A DNA stretch of 64,000 bases from Kwoniella bestiolae CBS 10118. Taxonomy: Eukaryota > Basidiomycota > Tremellomycetes > Tremellales > Cryptococcaceae. The position numbers and the translations under genes were made by a program. The DNA is taken from the NCBI RefSeq assembly GCF_000512585.2, contig NC_089242.1, positions 3,348,001 through 3,412,000 of the forward strand, in the 5' to 3' direction. Shown piece after piece: positions 47,806-60,083 of this stretch. The stretch's first letter is position 1; each line of letters starts with the position of its first letter. The notes beneath the pieces are model-generated. The model was not told the DNA's origin and did no database searches. It saw nothing but the letters and a program-made list of their open reading frames with translations.

Positions 47806-49275
47806 ATGTCAGACTCAGCAAACCCCCCTTCTCAAAGTCCGGTTCTTTACTTGCGCCCATTCACCAAGACTTGCCAAACAAAAAGTGGCGAATATACCGT
47901 GGCAGGAACTCGATATGGGATTGAGCAACCACTCGATGGAGACGTCTCGAGGAGACCGCTCATGTACAAAGAATGGGAAAACAGTATAAAAGAAGCGTTT
48001 CGAGGAGGTCTAGATTTAAGTACAAGAGCCAGACGGACTTACATGGAAGACGATACCCGACCGGACTCATCGATCAACTCTGATCTACGTAAGCGTATCG
48101 AAGACTGCTGGAAAGCGGATTGTGAGTCCGTCGCGAGCAAGTTGTGCAGTGTCAAAGGCGATCCTTAGGTTGTTGGAAAGTCTCTCGTCTGGCGATCGTC
48201 AGCAGGCAATGAACAGCCAACGAACGAGATTGGAAAGTTCCGCCCCTATAATGAGGACCCAAAAAACCTTGTGAGATATCCGCAATTCTTTCCCAGATTC
48301 GGATTTGACCAGTTGAAAGGCTTCATCGACGTCTCGGAGAAAGCCGAGAGAAAAATGAGGGAAGCGATCGACGAGGAGAAGCTCATGGATATCGCCAATT
48401 GTATCGTTAACTCCACAAAGTTCACCCCAGTAGAGACCGCGGCTTTTCTAGCTAGACCGGCACTCGTCGAGGCACTTCAACGTTTCGACAAAGATACCAT
48501 ACCTCGCTACCCATGGCAATATTCGATGGACTTACAGCCCTCGGGATCATCGGAAGAAAAGGATAAGTTCCATGTCACCGTAGCAATAACCAATGGATCA
48601 GCTCCTTCTGCTTTCACACCCGGCCCTGAGGGTCATGATCCGTCTTCGCCTTCGTCTGAAAATGAGCGAGACATCATGACTGAGGCAAATGGCGAGACGT
48701 TGCTGAGACATGTCAACTTGGGGATGGAAACCGTTTGTGACATTTTCAGTCAGAAGGATGAAACCTTGGGCAAACCCTTGTCGAATGAGCAGAAGCTCGA
48801 GAGAATGTCGGAAGCCTTGTGCCAGGTTATGCGGAGAATATCAAGCAAAGAGGGAATGATCGATGGGCACTGCGGGGAAAGACATTTCGATTCCGAAACT
48901 CAAGGTATGACTCTCCGCCTACCCAATCGACACAACAAAGAGCTGATCAGGTCGACGGAGGAGATGGAAAGGAGCATGAAAAACGGGGACTACCTGGTCT
49001 CAAGAAGCTTTGTACTTGAACCCTCCGGAGCGCGATATGATTCGCCTAGCTGTTATGACATGTGGATCCGAGCGCAGGACTATCGGCAAAAGATCGATGA
49101 TGAAGTTTCCAACGAAGAAGCGAAAGATGCAGCCCATGTAACTCTTGCTCGTGATCCCGATTTTGACGATGCGACGATCCAGAATTTTATGATTCAAGAT
49201 GTCACCGCAGAATGTGAAGGAGACGAGGGTGAAAAAGAAGATGGCATCAACTGTCAAATGTGCTTCTTCCTCTAG
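47806..49275 (+). CDS. Unknown protein, paralogue 2, with C-terminal CaaX-like end
   Basis: Proposed exons 47806-48121 and 48203-49275 give 462 residues. The intron starts GTGAGT and ends GTCAG, removing a TAG at 48166-48168 that otherwise interrupts one long frame. No known domain is recognised. Residues about 125-200 match paralogue 1. The C-terminal half is acidic and polar and ends CQMCFFL, where CFFL has the form of a CaaX box (a final Leu favours geranylgeranylation in the family rule). Without splicing the product would be a 120-residue fragment plus an in-frame remainder lacking an early ATG. The start at 47806 is preferred because paralogue 1 also begins MSDS. Membrane attachment by prenylation is an inference. 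Confidence 0.62.
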
Positions 49276-49925
49276 AGAGGCAGACGACCACCATGTTCAG
49301 GAGTGATTATCAGCAATACTGATACAGTACATATGAGTAACACAGGAAGGTAGGAAGAAGTATGAACCAGTCTGTCACTGTGCATTTATCTAGTAGTGGG
49401 AGATAGCATTCCCAACTATCGCTTGACGTCATGAGCTAGTATGCAGATCTGATCGGTCATCTCCGCCTCGCCGCAGGGAATTTCGGGATCCACCTAAACA
49501 CAAATTTTGAGTTTTCGGATTTGACCGATGGCAATTGTCACCCATTCTCCTATATATAGCAGTCGGACGACCGAGATGGAGATAGATCTCTTGACGATCT
49601 ACTTGTTCTTTTCGTCTATTCTCTTATCGTTTCAATCATACACGACTCCCTTGTGTATAGCTTTGTGACTTTATATGCCCGTAGAACCTTCAAAAGAGGC
49701 TCACAGGACTCGGTATAGGCCATTAGACTGTCCGCTCCATCAATTCGCGGCGTTGAATGCCGGTCATCCGAGAAGATCGGTATTTATACCCTCTTTCGAT
49801 TCGAGTGCCTAAAAATAAATCAAATCCAGAGGCAACAACATTACTCAAATCTTGACCATCCTTAATATCAATCTTAGCCTTGGAACACCTCACCTTGTAT
49901 ATATAGACGGCGGTGGTGAAGCATC
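49276..49925. promoter_or_regulatory. Transporter promoter with TATA boxes
   Basis: 650 bp upstream of the MFS gene. TATATATA occurs at 49551-49558, in a strong core-promoter context about 370 bp before the ATG, and again at 49898-49905, too close to the ATG to be the main one. No gene is seen. Confidence 0.5.
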
Positions 49926-52502
49926 ATGACCACACCGACTTCCAAGACACCCACCTTACCTATATCGACGCGACCACCTATAATACCCTCCAACACGCGT
50001 AAATCGACTAGACGAAATTCGATCTTACTCTCGCCCCAGATCGATAATAATGGATTATCACGCGTCCCAACTTCTGGTAGTACACACACACGAAATGCCC
50101 TAGTACGGATGGCAACTCACGAGACTGGTGAATATTATCCTGAAGATGATCGGGACGAGGATGGGCTACATACCCACGACGAACATGAACATGAGGATGG
50201 ATCACCAGTACAGTCGCGGAGGAACAGTGATCAGCCGAATATGAATGCCGCTCAGGAGCAAGAAGCGGTAGACGAAGAGAAGAAGATCGAAGGTAGAAAA
50301 TCAAGGTTCGGGAAAAAGAAGGAACCTGAATTGCAGGATCAGACGAACCTCTTACCTGTTAAACAGGTCATTGCTGTATTCCTTGGATTGACTTGCGCGT
50401 TGTTCTGTGCTCTGTTGGACCAGACCATGTAAGCTCCAACTATCTCCCGGGATCAAAGTCAGATATTTTGGCTGATCATACGTGGAATTGGATATAGCGT
50501 TACGACTGCACTGCCTACACTGGGTAAAGTCTTCAACAGGGCCGATATTAGTTCTTGGGTCGGGACTGCTTATCTCCTTACTTCAACCGTAAGCTTAGCC
50601 AGTATCTACTATCTTACTCCAGGAGACAAAGCTTATCACCACCTTTTGTTCATATAGACTGCTCAACCCATCTATGGGCGAGTATCCGACATATTTGGGC
50701 GGAAATTCACTTTGCTCGGTTGCCTGTTAATCTTCTTGCTGGGATCCCTGGCTTGTGCGCTGGCGCAGTCAATGATCCAATTGATCATCTTTAGAGCTAT
50801 ACAAGGTATAGGAGGTGGAGGTATCTTGACTTTGTCGATGATCATCAGTGAGTCGCCCCCCTTTTCAGTCACCGGAGAGGACTCAGTCTGATTGATGACA
50901 TGCTTTTCAGTCTCCGATGTTGTCTCAATCAAGGAAAGAGGTAAATACCAAGGTATAACAGGTGTCGTCGTTGCGCTCGCCAACTCTTGCGGTCCTATCA
51001 TCGGTGGAGTGTTCACCGAGAAGGTATCCTGGCGTTGGTGTTTCGTAAGTTGTTCTGAAATCGATTATCGAATGATAGAGGGATCAGCTGACCGCCAAGT
51101 TCGCAATCGCAGTACATCAACCTTCCTCTCACATCCCTGGCTATAGTCATCATCATCTTCCTACTCCCACTTCGACGAGTTCGCGGATCGATATGGGGCA
51201 AGCTCAAGAAACTGGATTTTTACGGTTCTCTCCTTACGCTCGGCTGGGCGTCGTTGATCCTCATCGCATTATCCTGGGGCGGTTCGCAATACGCTTGGGA
51301 CTCGGCTGCTGTTCTCGCACCTTTACTCATAGGTGTGGCTTTACTCGGCGTTTTCCTGATCGTCGAATGGAAAGTCGTCTCTCTACCATTAGTGCCAATG
51401 AGGATATTCAAGAATCGATCCGTAGCTGCGTGTTACGCTACGACCCTGTTCAACGGTATGGCATTCTACGCCGCTCTATACTACCTTCCACAGTATTTCC
51501 AAGTTGTCCGAGAAACTTCGGCGATCCGATCGGGTGTTCTGACCTTCCCTCTGGCGTTGGTACAGACCGTCACGGCCTTCACATCAGGTATCATCCAGTC
51601 CAAAACGGGAGATTACTGGTGGAACCTTGTCATTGGCTTTACCATCTGGACGATCGGTCTGGGATTACTATCATCTATCAAACCTGATACCTCCGAGGCG
51701 TTGTTGGTGGTCTATCAAGCTATCACTGGTATAGGTGCTGGACAGACGTTCCAAACTTCCCTTGTGGCCATTCAATCGGGGGTGAAACGACAGGATATGG
51801 CTACTGCCACTGGCCTAAGAAATGCCTGTAGGATGTTGGGTGGGACGATCGCGCTGGCAGTGGGCAATGCCATTGTTAATAATAGGGTGAAGGAGGAGAT
51901 TGGTGGGAGTTTGAGTGGTGATTTGTTGAATACTATTTTGGCGGATCCTACGCTGGTGAAGGAGTTGGATTTGACAACGGAGCAGGTCAACACTGTCATC
52001 CAAGCTTATTGTGAGTTGGTCTCCATTCATACCCAGATATCTTATCTGTAATGTGGAACGAGAGCAGGGATAGTGCTGACATTGCTTGATGATGGTAGCC
52101 AAAGGTATCAACGGTGTGTTCTACTTCACCACGCCCGTCATCGGTCTGTCCACAATCATAACCTTATTGTTCGTCAAGAATGTCAAATTGAAGAAAGGCG
52201 AGGACGAGGCTGCTAAGAAAGCGGAAGCGAAAGCATGGATCGAAAGTAAGAAAGCCAAAAGATCTGGCAAGAAGGGGCATGATCATCAGGATGAAGAAGC
52301 GGATCACGAGGATGAAGAGGCGGGCCCAACTGAGGCGGATGCGAATACGGTCGATTCGCATGGGAAGATCAGAGGTAGAGCTGATAGTGAACAGACTGTT
52401 ACTGAAGCGTCTGTTGTGGGTGGAGAGGGAGTCAAAGAGGAATTGAAAGTTGCGGGAAAGAAGGAAGCTGAAGCATTGGCTGGACCGGAGAAGACAGCTT
52501 AA
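49926..52502 (+). CDS. MFS transporter, 14-TM drug:H+ antiporter type (DHA2)
   Basis: Exons 49926-50428, 50498-50588, 50658-50847, 50911-51044, 51113-52010 and 52099-52502 give 739 residues. A long polar, acidic cytosolic N-terminus (about 145 residues) precedes the membrane core. Family motifs are clear: LDQTIVTTALPT in TM1, GRVSDIFGRK in the TM2-3 loop, FRAIQGIGGGGI, and the antiporter motif in TM5 (VVALANSCGPIIGG). Later segments include WRWCFYINLP and about seven more helices. A Lys/Glu-rich cytosolic tail of about 110 residues follows. Such proteins export drugs or metabolites at plasma or vacuole membranes using the proton gradient; cargo cannot be predicted. No biosynthetic cluster surrounds it. 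Confidence 0.92.
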
Positions 52503-52758
52503 TATAATACATGGGGGTTCGTCGAATATGTCAGGGAGTCTTGATCGGATAGAGGGTAATGCAGAACAGGATATAGGTATGGTAATTAGTCTGTTGTATT
52601 TTTAGCTGTCAAGGGAATAATGAATGATGCGGATGCATAACCTAACGATGCAATTATCGAGATCGTAATCTAGCCTTCTCTTCCCCGAACTTCTTCGCAG
52701 TTGGTCCGCATGAACTCCCAACATACCGTTCTCACACCTAAACCGATCCTTCTGTCTA

Positions 52759-53970
52759 TCACTCCGTCTTGTCCAACCCCGCCTCCTCCAATTCATCGCC
52801 AACCGACCATCTTCTCATGCCCACCACCCTCACTCTGACGCCCCTCTCGGTACCCCACTCCTGCAATACATCCTTGACGGCCCTCTCATCGCCCTTCATC
52901 ATGAACGGCTGTTCATACAATATCTCGTCGTTCTCAAACGGTCTGTCCTGCTTTTCTACAATCTTCGTCGGGAACCCTACGACCTGCCTCGCCACTGTCC
53001 TTGCTAACTCGTTCAAATCCGTTTCCAATTTCTCACCATTCGGTCCATGAATCAACGTGGCCATTGGTTTCTCCGCATCTATCGATTCGACCCCTAGTAC
53101 TACTATTCCACCTACTTTGCCCTGCTTGTCGTTTGATCCGCCATGAGCGTATCCTGAGGGTACGAACCTGACCTCAGGTTTGGATGGGAAGGGAGCTGCG
53201 AATGAAGTTGCTCGTAATAACTTGAGGTTCTCTCCTGTCTGGGTGAGCGAGGAGAGGAGACTCTGTTTTATCGTTTGTGGGTCGGATGAGCTGGATATGG
53301 GATTAGGATGTGACGAAGATTCGCCGGAAGAGTTCTCCTGGGGGAGAGCAATGAGCGGTGCTGAAAGGAGAGATTCGGTGGGGAAATTCAAGATTGGATC
53401 TTTCTTGGAGTTTATATCGATTTCAACTGGATGGTCGATCTCTGACGGGACATCAAGAAAGGCAGTGGTTTCAGAGATATCTTTGGCGGTCTTGAGGAAA
53501 ACTTGATTCCTCGCTACGAAATCAGTCTCACACCCTAGATGAACCATCCCTACCCTCTTCCCCCCCAGGAGACTGATGGAGATGACTCCCTCGTCGGTGG
53601 ATCGGCCTGATACTTTTGCTGCCTTCTTCTCTGCGCTGTCGGAAGATGACGAGGATGTTTTCAAGTATTCAAGAGCAGCTTTCAAGTCGAGGCCGGATTT
53701 CTCGAGGGCTTCTCTAGCTTGAGCGAGGGGGACGGGGAACTCTTTTCGGAGTGAGGCGATCAGGTTGATGGGGACTTTGGTCTTTTGGGCGTTTAGGTGG
53801 AAGGGGGTGGTGGAGAGGGATCGGGATCGGAGGGTGGGGGTGAAGGGGGATCGGAGGAGGGAGGATGATGCCCGGGGAGGAGATGGGACATGGTGGGTGG
53901 ATGTTCTGCTCTGCTGATGAATTCGAGTCTGCAGGTTGGAGAAAGGAGGACGTTTTACAAGTAGGGCCAT
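52759..53970 (-). CDS. TSF1: Mitochondrial elongation factor Ts
   Basis: A single exon of 403 residues. EF-Ts exchanges GDP for GTP on mitochondrial EF-Tu. The first about 60 residues are rich in Arg, Ser and Pro without acidic residues, as in a mitochondrial presequence. The UBA-like N-domain follows (LIASLRKEFPVPLAQAREAL, then ALEYLK) and the core motif ETDFVARN is present. Two core subdomains continue to the end, with a family-typical GETIRVRR-like region seen as GVRVRVVGMRRW. It converges with the MFS gene (256 bp between stops). Intron absence is unusual beside the intron-rich neighbours but not suspicious. Confidence 0.95.
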   Translation of the reverse strand: MALLVKRPPFSNLQTRIHQQSRTSTHHVPSPPRASSSLLRSPFTPTLRSRSLSTTPFHLNAQKTKVPINLIASLRKEFPVPLAQAREALEKSGLDLKAALEYLKTSSSSSDSAEKKAAKVSGRSTDEGVISISLLGGKRVGMVHLGCETDFVARNQVFLKTAKDISETTAFLDVPSEIDHPVEIDINSKKDPILNFPTESLLSAPLIALPQENSSGESSSHPNPISSSSDPQTIKQSLLSSLTQTGENLKLLRATSFAAPFPSKPEVRFVPSGYAHGGSNDKQGKVGGIVVLGVESIDAEKPMATLIHGPNGEKLETDLNELARTVARQVVGFPTKIVEKQDRPFENDEILYEQPFMMKGDERAVKDVLQEWGTERGVRVRVVGMRRWSVGDELEEAGLDKTE

Positions 53971-54470
53971 AATTACAATTTCGAGATGGACCGGAACATC
54001 TCTCTCTCTCTTTCTCTCTCTCTCATCACTTGAACCCTTGTAGACATGATCTTGTCACGTGACATCCTCATAATCCTTACCATCCACCTCTTATGACCAT
54101 GTAAACTGATTTCGATTTCGAATGAATCGCACGCCATGCATACTGGTCCTGGGCACACGGGATAGCTGCATCCAACCGCATGAATCACATCTCCCTCATG
54201 CATGATTGAGCAATAGAGCAATAGATGAGTACAGTACCAAGTAGATTGGCGTGACTCTGATGTCAGCTTGAGCCACTTGACAGGAATGCAATTGCGTGTC
54301 CCACTTAAGGGGTTGAGTGCCTGTTCCCAAAGTCAAAGTCAAAATGTTGAGACATGGATCTTTCAATGTTGTTATTGTTGATCCATAACTTATCCTCATA
54401 ACATCAATCGACGGTCCCAGCAAGCAGAACATAGCACAGGTGTTGGTAGCCTGTAGCACTTCCGATCAAG
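53971..54470. promoter_or_regulatory. Divergent promoter with (TC)n tract
   Basis: 500 bp between the EF-Ts and CCHC-protein starts. A (TC)n microsatellite lies at about 53999-54024, just upstream of the EF-Ts ATG, and gives its leader a GA-rich transcript strand. Nothing else is clear. Confidence 0.5.
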
Positions 54471-57400
54471 ATGGCCAAGAAGAAAGCGTCTGCTGAGAAT
54501 GGAACACCCAACCACGCTGGACCTTCGACCGAAGTTACCTCTGCGACACCGTTGAATGAGGATATTAAAGGTCCTACGGTGTTCTTCCAATTAGCGGATG
54601 GGTCAGGTAAGACCAAGAGGAAGCTTAGTAAGTCTTACAAACACTTCCTGACTGCATTGCCACCACTTGCTGATTACTCGTACATATTGTAGAGCAAAAT
54701 GCTACATTCGACTCTATCCTATCGAAAACAATCAACAAATTAGCACCGGAAGTGAACATTCAGCAAATCAGGCTGTCCCATGTGAGAGATCAAGGTAGAG
54801 AGGTAGATCTCATAGATGGTGAGTATGATGGTCTATCGTGAACGCTTCATGCTCCACACATCTGTCAGCTTCGTTGTCACAGAGCTTGCACATTTGAGCT
54901 GACGACATCGCAGAATATGACTATGCTTCATTCCAGCGACGAGCGTTCGACAACCCTTCAACACCCCAGACTATCAAGGTATACATTCCTGGATCGTCCT
55001 TTCATCCCACCCCTGGCCCCTCAGCCCCATTGTCTGACCGACCTCAATCTCCGTCGCCAGCAGGATTAGCGAATAGTAATGTCTCTATATTCGAGACACC
55101 AAAGGGGAAATCAAAGAAAGATAGAAAGGGGAAACAGAAGGCTCAAGATGATACGCCTCAGCAAGCAGAAGCTCATGGTACCTCTCAATTGGCCGAGACA
55201 ACACCTCTAGCAGCTTCCTCGCCTGCACCGTCAACGCCTGCAGGTGACCAGGTTCCGGTTCCCAAATCAAGCAAGAAAAGAAAACACCAAGACACGGAAC
55301 GCAGAAAATCTCGGGTGTCATCCTCATCATTCGACGCTCCGTCCGCTGATCACCCTCCTATCCTCACTAAAGACAGCATCTCTACCTCACCTACCAATGC
55401 ATCAATGTCATCACCAAACAAGAGTAGAAAGCGCAAGAGGCTGTCTGAACTTCCTACAGATTTCCAAATACCACTTCCCCCGGCATCGCCAACGCCATCG
55501 CCTTCTCCATCTGCCAACACCAGTGAAACCCGACAGCGGAGATCCAAAAGTCCCGAGAAGAAAAAGAGGAGGAAAGCGAAAAAGAACCAGGAGGAGGGTA
55601 CGGAACAAAGATCCGTCGTTCACCCTTCTCCCGCTGTTCAGATCCACCTTTCCTCGGCAAGTCCAGCGGTATCTCCTTATCAGAAGTTGAACAAGTACAA
55701 ACCTGCCACACCCAGTCCTTTGGGTCGGATGCCTACCCCTTCGGTGGATGGTGATGCAGATGAAGACAGCATTCAAGGCGAATCACCCAAATCGCCTAAG
55801 GTGATTGAAGAGCCACCTAAATCTCCTACGAAAGAAAAGAAGAAGAGGGGCAAGAAGGATAAGAAGAAATCGGAGGAAGTAGCTCAAAACGAAGAGCTTC
55901 CTACAGTGGAGAGTCAAGCTGAAGGTGAAGATGAAGCTGAAATGCAAGTGGATGAACCGAGTGTGATAGAATTTCCAAAGAAACAGAGTAGCAAGGAGAA
56001 GGAGAAGGATTCGGTGGAGGAGATTGGATCACCGACTGAGATCATTCAACCCGAATCATTAGTGGAAACACCTGTGCAGGCTGATACGCCTACACCGTCC
56101 AAGAAGGAGAAGAAAAAGTCCAGAAAGAAACAGGAAGTAAATGTAGCGGCTGCTCAACCTGATGCGGAAGTTGTTCCAGCGTCAGAAAGTGCAGCTATGG
56201 ACGTGGATCAAGGGGGTCAGTCTGCAGCTGAGATAGAACTCGATGCTAGTTCTTCAAGGAAGGCCGCTCCTCCTCTCGAATCAGGACCTAGACGAATCAC
56301 GAACATCATCCCCCTGTCTTCCCCTTATATCCTATACGTACGACCCAATGACCCTTTACCGTTCGTCACTGCAAGGTACAACTCGTCAACTTTCGAGAGG
56401 AAAGCTCAGAAGACCTATGGCAAATCTGCAAGATCGGTCACCCCGCCGGAGGATGTCGTCATGGATGATGATGCGATATTGTTAGAAGAGGAAGAATTGC
56501 CGAAATCTCCAGAACCACCAAGTAAGGTGGAAGTTGCCCAGAAGAAGAAGAGAAAGAGTGGGGTATCAGATGAACAGGCGGAAAAGCAGAAGGAAGGAGT
56601 GATAAATGGTGAGTGCATTTGCACAGCCCATGCCCATGGTCAGGCTCAAACTTACTGAACTATAATGCTGAAATACCTACCTCGTATAGCCCCTTCTCCT
56701 ACTACATCTTCGACCATGGCTCAATCCCCTCTGTCCACCACATCATCTAATGATCTCTCCAAATCTCGAAGGCATCTCTCATCGGAATACCATCTGAAAC
56801 TAGCTGCGCGTGGGCACTGCATCATCTGTGATGGCGACGCTCACTTGCAAAAAGATTGTCCAGCTGTTGCGCAGGGACCGGATCGCCTAAGGGAGTTGTT
56901 GGAGAAGAAGAGACAGGAGCAGGACGATCCTTTGGCGGAAGCTAGTATAGAGGCTATCGAAATGTGGATCGACCGCTTGGCTAAGATCACAAGGAGTGTC
57001 AAAGGTACTAGCTCGCCTGCGGATCCATCGAAAAAGGGAGAACAGCGAGTTGTTTCGAGTCCCACTTCCATCCAGAATTCGGCCACTACTCAAAGTGAAA
57101 AGCCAACAGCGCTAAGGGATGAAGAGGATGCTCCTATCAAGACTGTTGAACTTGTAAACAAGGCTACTTCGAGAATATCGGTATCTCCTGAGCCAGAACC
57201 GGTGATTGAAGCAGTATCCTCACCAACATCACCACCACCAGCAGAAGCAGATCCGACATCAACATCTCAACAAGAACCAGCACCCGAACCAACAGTGGCA
57301 TCAGAAATAGAATCTATCTCGGAACCGGAATCATCGCCAGCGCCCGAGCCTTCACCCTCGCCCTCGCCAGCACCACCACCCATCCTATCCCAGCAGTCTC

Positions 57401-59646
57401 AACCTGCTCAATCGCCTTCAAGAGATCACAGCGCACCCCCAATCTACCTCAAAGCTCTTGCGACCAAAGCGGGATCAGTATCTGGTCTAAGTGTATCCGA
57501 TGCTGTAATAGAAACCGGAAGCTCCGCATCTGAAAGCGACAGCGATGAGGAATCTGGTTCTGATTCAGATGCTGAAAGCAGCAGTTCGAAAGGTTCGCGA
57601 GCGACCAGCAGCCGCAGTCAAAGCAGGAGTCGCTCCCCCTCGCCCCTTGTTGGTCAACGTACAGGATCTCTCGGTACTCCCTCACTCACCGACTTCATGT
57701 CAATGCCTCTTTCGCAGAAGCTCAAGCAGCGGGCTAGACAGTCAGCAGCGGGAATGATGGAGGTGGAGATGGACGAGGAGATTCAAGAAGCTTCAGACAA
57801 TGAATCGAGTCCTGAACGTCAACTGCCTCTTTCTTCTTTTGCTGGACGAGCAAGAGGAGGATCGGAGAGTTCTGTCGGAGAATTTGCGGATGAAAAGTCT
57901 GACGAAGAGCCGGACATGGAGGAAGATGAGGTGATGCCTTTCACTCAATCGGTCGCCGCCGAACCTAATCAAGAGGAGCAAGGGGAAACCATCGAAAGTG
58001 CTCTTGGAGAAGCGCGAAAATCCCCCTCGCCCCCTTCTACCCATCAATCCAAACGATCCTTCACCGATCTCGCCGATGTGTCCAGTCCCACACCCATTGT
58101 CGCTGAATTCCCTGGATCGATCGCCCTACAAGAAGCGATCGATGAAGATGACGCCCCGGAGAGAATGATGGATGGTGATGCCAGCGTGAGGAATGAGGAT
58201 TGTAAGACCGGTCATATCATATCGCAGGGCTTGATGTCGCCCCCTTCTTCCTCTGGCGAAGACCTGCAAGAAGAACCTTCCGAGCCAATGCCCGCTACGC
58301 AGCTGGTTGATGGTGATGCTCAAGATGAGGAAGCTACCCCTCGACCACTCAGACGACGGGTGACTCGTGCCAAGGCCACGGAAGAATCGGAACTTGCTGC
58401 TCCAATCGACATTCGCTTGTCTTCCTCACAACCGGTACCATCTGCATCATCCTCTAGACAACTTCGCTCGATGTCTAGAGAACTCAGTGCTGAACCTTCG
58501 TCGCCGCGAATGACCACTCGACGAGTGTCGGCATCGCAACCTGTACTCTCAAGCAGATTGAGATCGGTATCTCCTTCCAATGCTCCCGCTAGAAGAAGCT
58601 CCAGGCGGACCACCCCTTCCTCTCAGATCGATGAACTCGCCTCTTCACCTCAGGTACCGCTCAGGCGAAGCTCCCGAAGGGGGTCAACACCGCTTAGATC
58701 GTCTCAAGCTGAACAGTTGGAATCGTCCCCTCCTAATGTCATGAAGACTCCGGCTCCTATTCCTGAAGAGGACGAGTCTGCAGCCGAGGACAACGAACAG
58801 CCCCAGCAAACCCCAGAAGCACTGAAGACGCCACTGGTCCCTGAAACTCAAGAGAGTGTACCCCGTCGAGGATCACGATCGAGACCTTCGCCCTTGTTCA
58901 TGTCTCAGGGATCTCAAATACCGCAAACTCAAGCCTACAACCTTTACCCTAACTTGCCTTCTTCAGACACCGGTGCGAGTGTAGATGAAACTCCTAAAGG
59001 CAGAACGAACGGAGTTGCGGAATCGCCACTGTCTTCTAGAAAGGCCAATGGGTTGGGCAGGAAAGCTAGTCTTAGATTTACCAGTCCTATAATCGAGGAG
59101 GATACGACGAGAGGAGATCAAGTGAAGGACTCGCAGCCTCAGGAAGAATCCGAACATGAGGTCAATGGGAATGGTAAACCCGCTTCATCAGAGGGTTCAG
59201 CCTCAGCGTCCGAATCGGAAGATGAGTTACCCCCTGTGCAGTTACCAAGATTACGATCGTCCAGATCCACTCCGTCGTTATATCCCGGTTTACCAAAACC
59301 TAAACAACTATCGTCGTTTCAGCCGAATACACACACCGCCATACCCAGTGCCTTCCCCGCCTTATCAGCCTTGTCAAAAGATTTCATCACTAGAAGAGCC
59401 TCCTTTGGAGTTGGTGGACCCCAGAAGTCGAATCAACCTAGAATGAGTTTACCTGCCAGTGGGTTCTCGAAGTCTCAACCTCAGCCTACCACTAAGAGCG
59501 ATGATGAGAGTGAGAGTGGGTCGGGTTCGGACTCGGACTCGAGTGAAGAGGAGAAGACGCCTGCGGGGTTGAAAGGACGGTTCGCGAAAGGTGGGAGGGA
59601 GAGGAAGAAGAGGTTTTCGGCGAGTCAGCCTAATATCGGGTGGTAG
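54471..59646 (+). CDS. Very large disordered protein with CCHC zinc knuckle
   Basis: Exons 54471-54627, 54693-54818, 54914-56608 and 56690-59646 give 1644 residues. An N-terminal ubiquitin-fold-like region (about residues 35-120, TVFFQLADGSGKT to IKVYIPG) is followed by a long Lys/Glu/Ser-rich region with nuclear-localisation-like KKKRKK clusters. A possible short conserved block lies at IIPLSSPYILYVRP. A single zinc knuckle CX2CX4HX4C (CIICDGDAHLQKDC) sits near residue 710. More than 900 disordered residues with SSRR repeats follow, then a basic end. The composition suggests a nucleolar or chromatin protein binding RNA. I do not recognise the family. The knuckle is seen directly; the role is inferred. 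Confidence 0.8.
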
Positions 59647-60083
59647 TGGTAGGGATATGGAATTGATGTCTGCTTAATATTATCATCTTGACAACTTATG
59701 CTTTTATAACTATCAGTTTTGAACTATCGTATCTTCTATCGTCATTCCAGATGAATACATTATACTGCTTTTGGGTCACTTGTTCTGCTCATATATACCA
59801 CTTCATCGGATATCCTGTTTTATATGATACCATATCAATGCTACGTGATATGATAATTCGTTACTTAGAGCTGCTGCATCGTGCTATCACGAAGGTCCTT
59901 GTTGACTGGCATAGGGTATTGGAATACATCTATTGAGATACCATGATTGTATAACAGAAACACTGTCCGTCTACTGAAATTGGAACGTGCAAGGGGTGAT
60001 CCTGACTTTACTATCGATTCCTGTAAGAAAGATATACCTTTCTTTGCCTTTCCGCCTGATCAAACCGTCACCATAAGTCCACC
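59647..60083. other. Convergent intergenic region
   Basis: 437 bp between two convergent stops (CCHC protein and RTA1 copy B). AT-rich, consistent with 3' processing signals on both strands. No gene is seen. Confidence 0.45.

Noticed and set aside
48166..48168. Stop-codon readthrough at TAG
   Set aside because: The downstream context (TAG GTT) is not a known readthrough motif; an intron explains the frame better.
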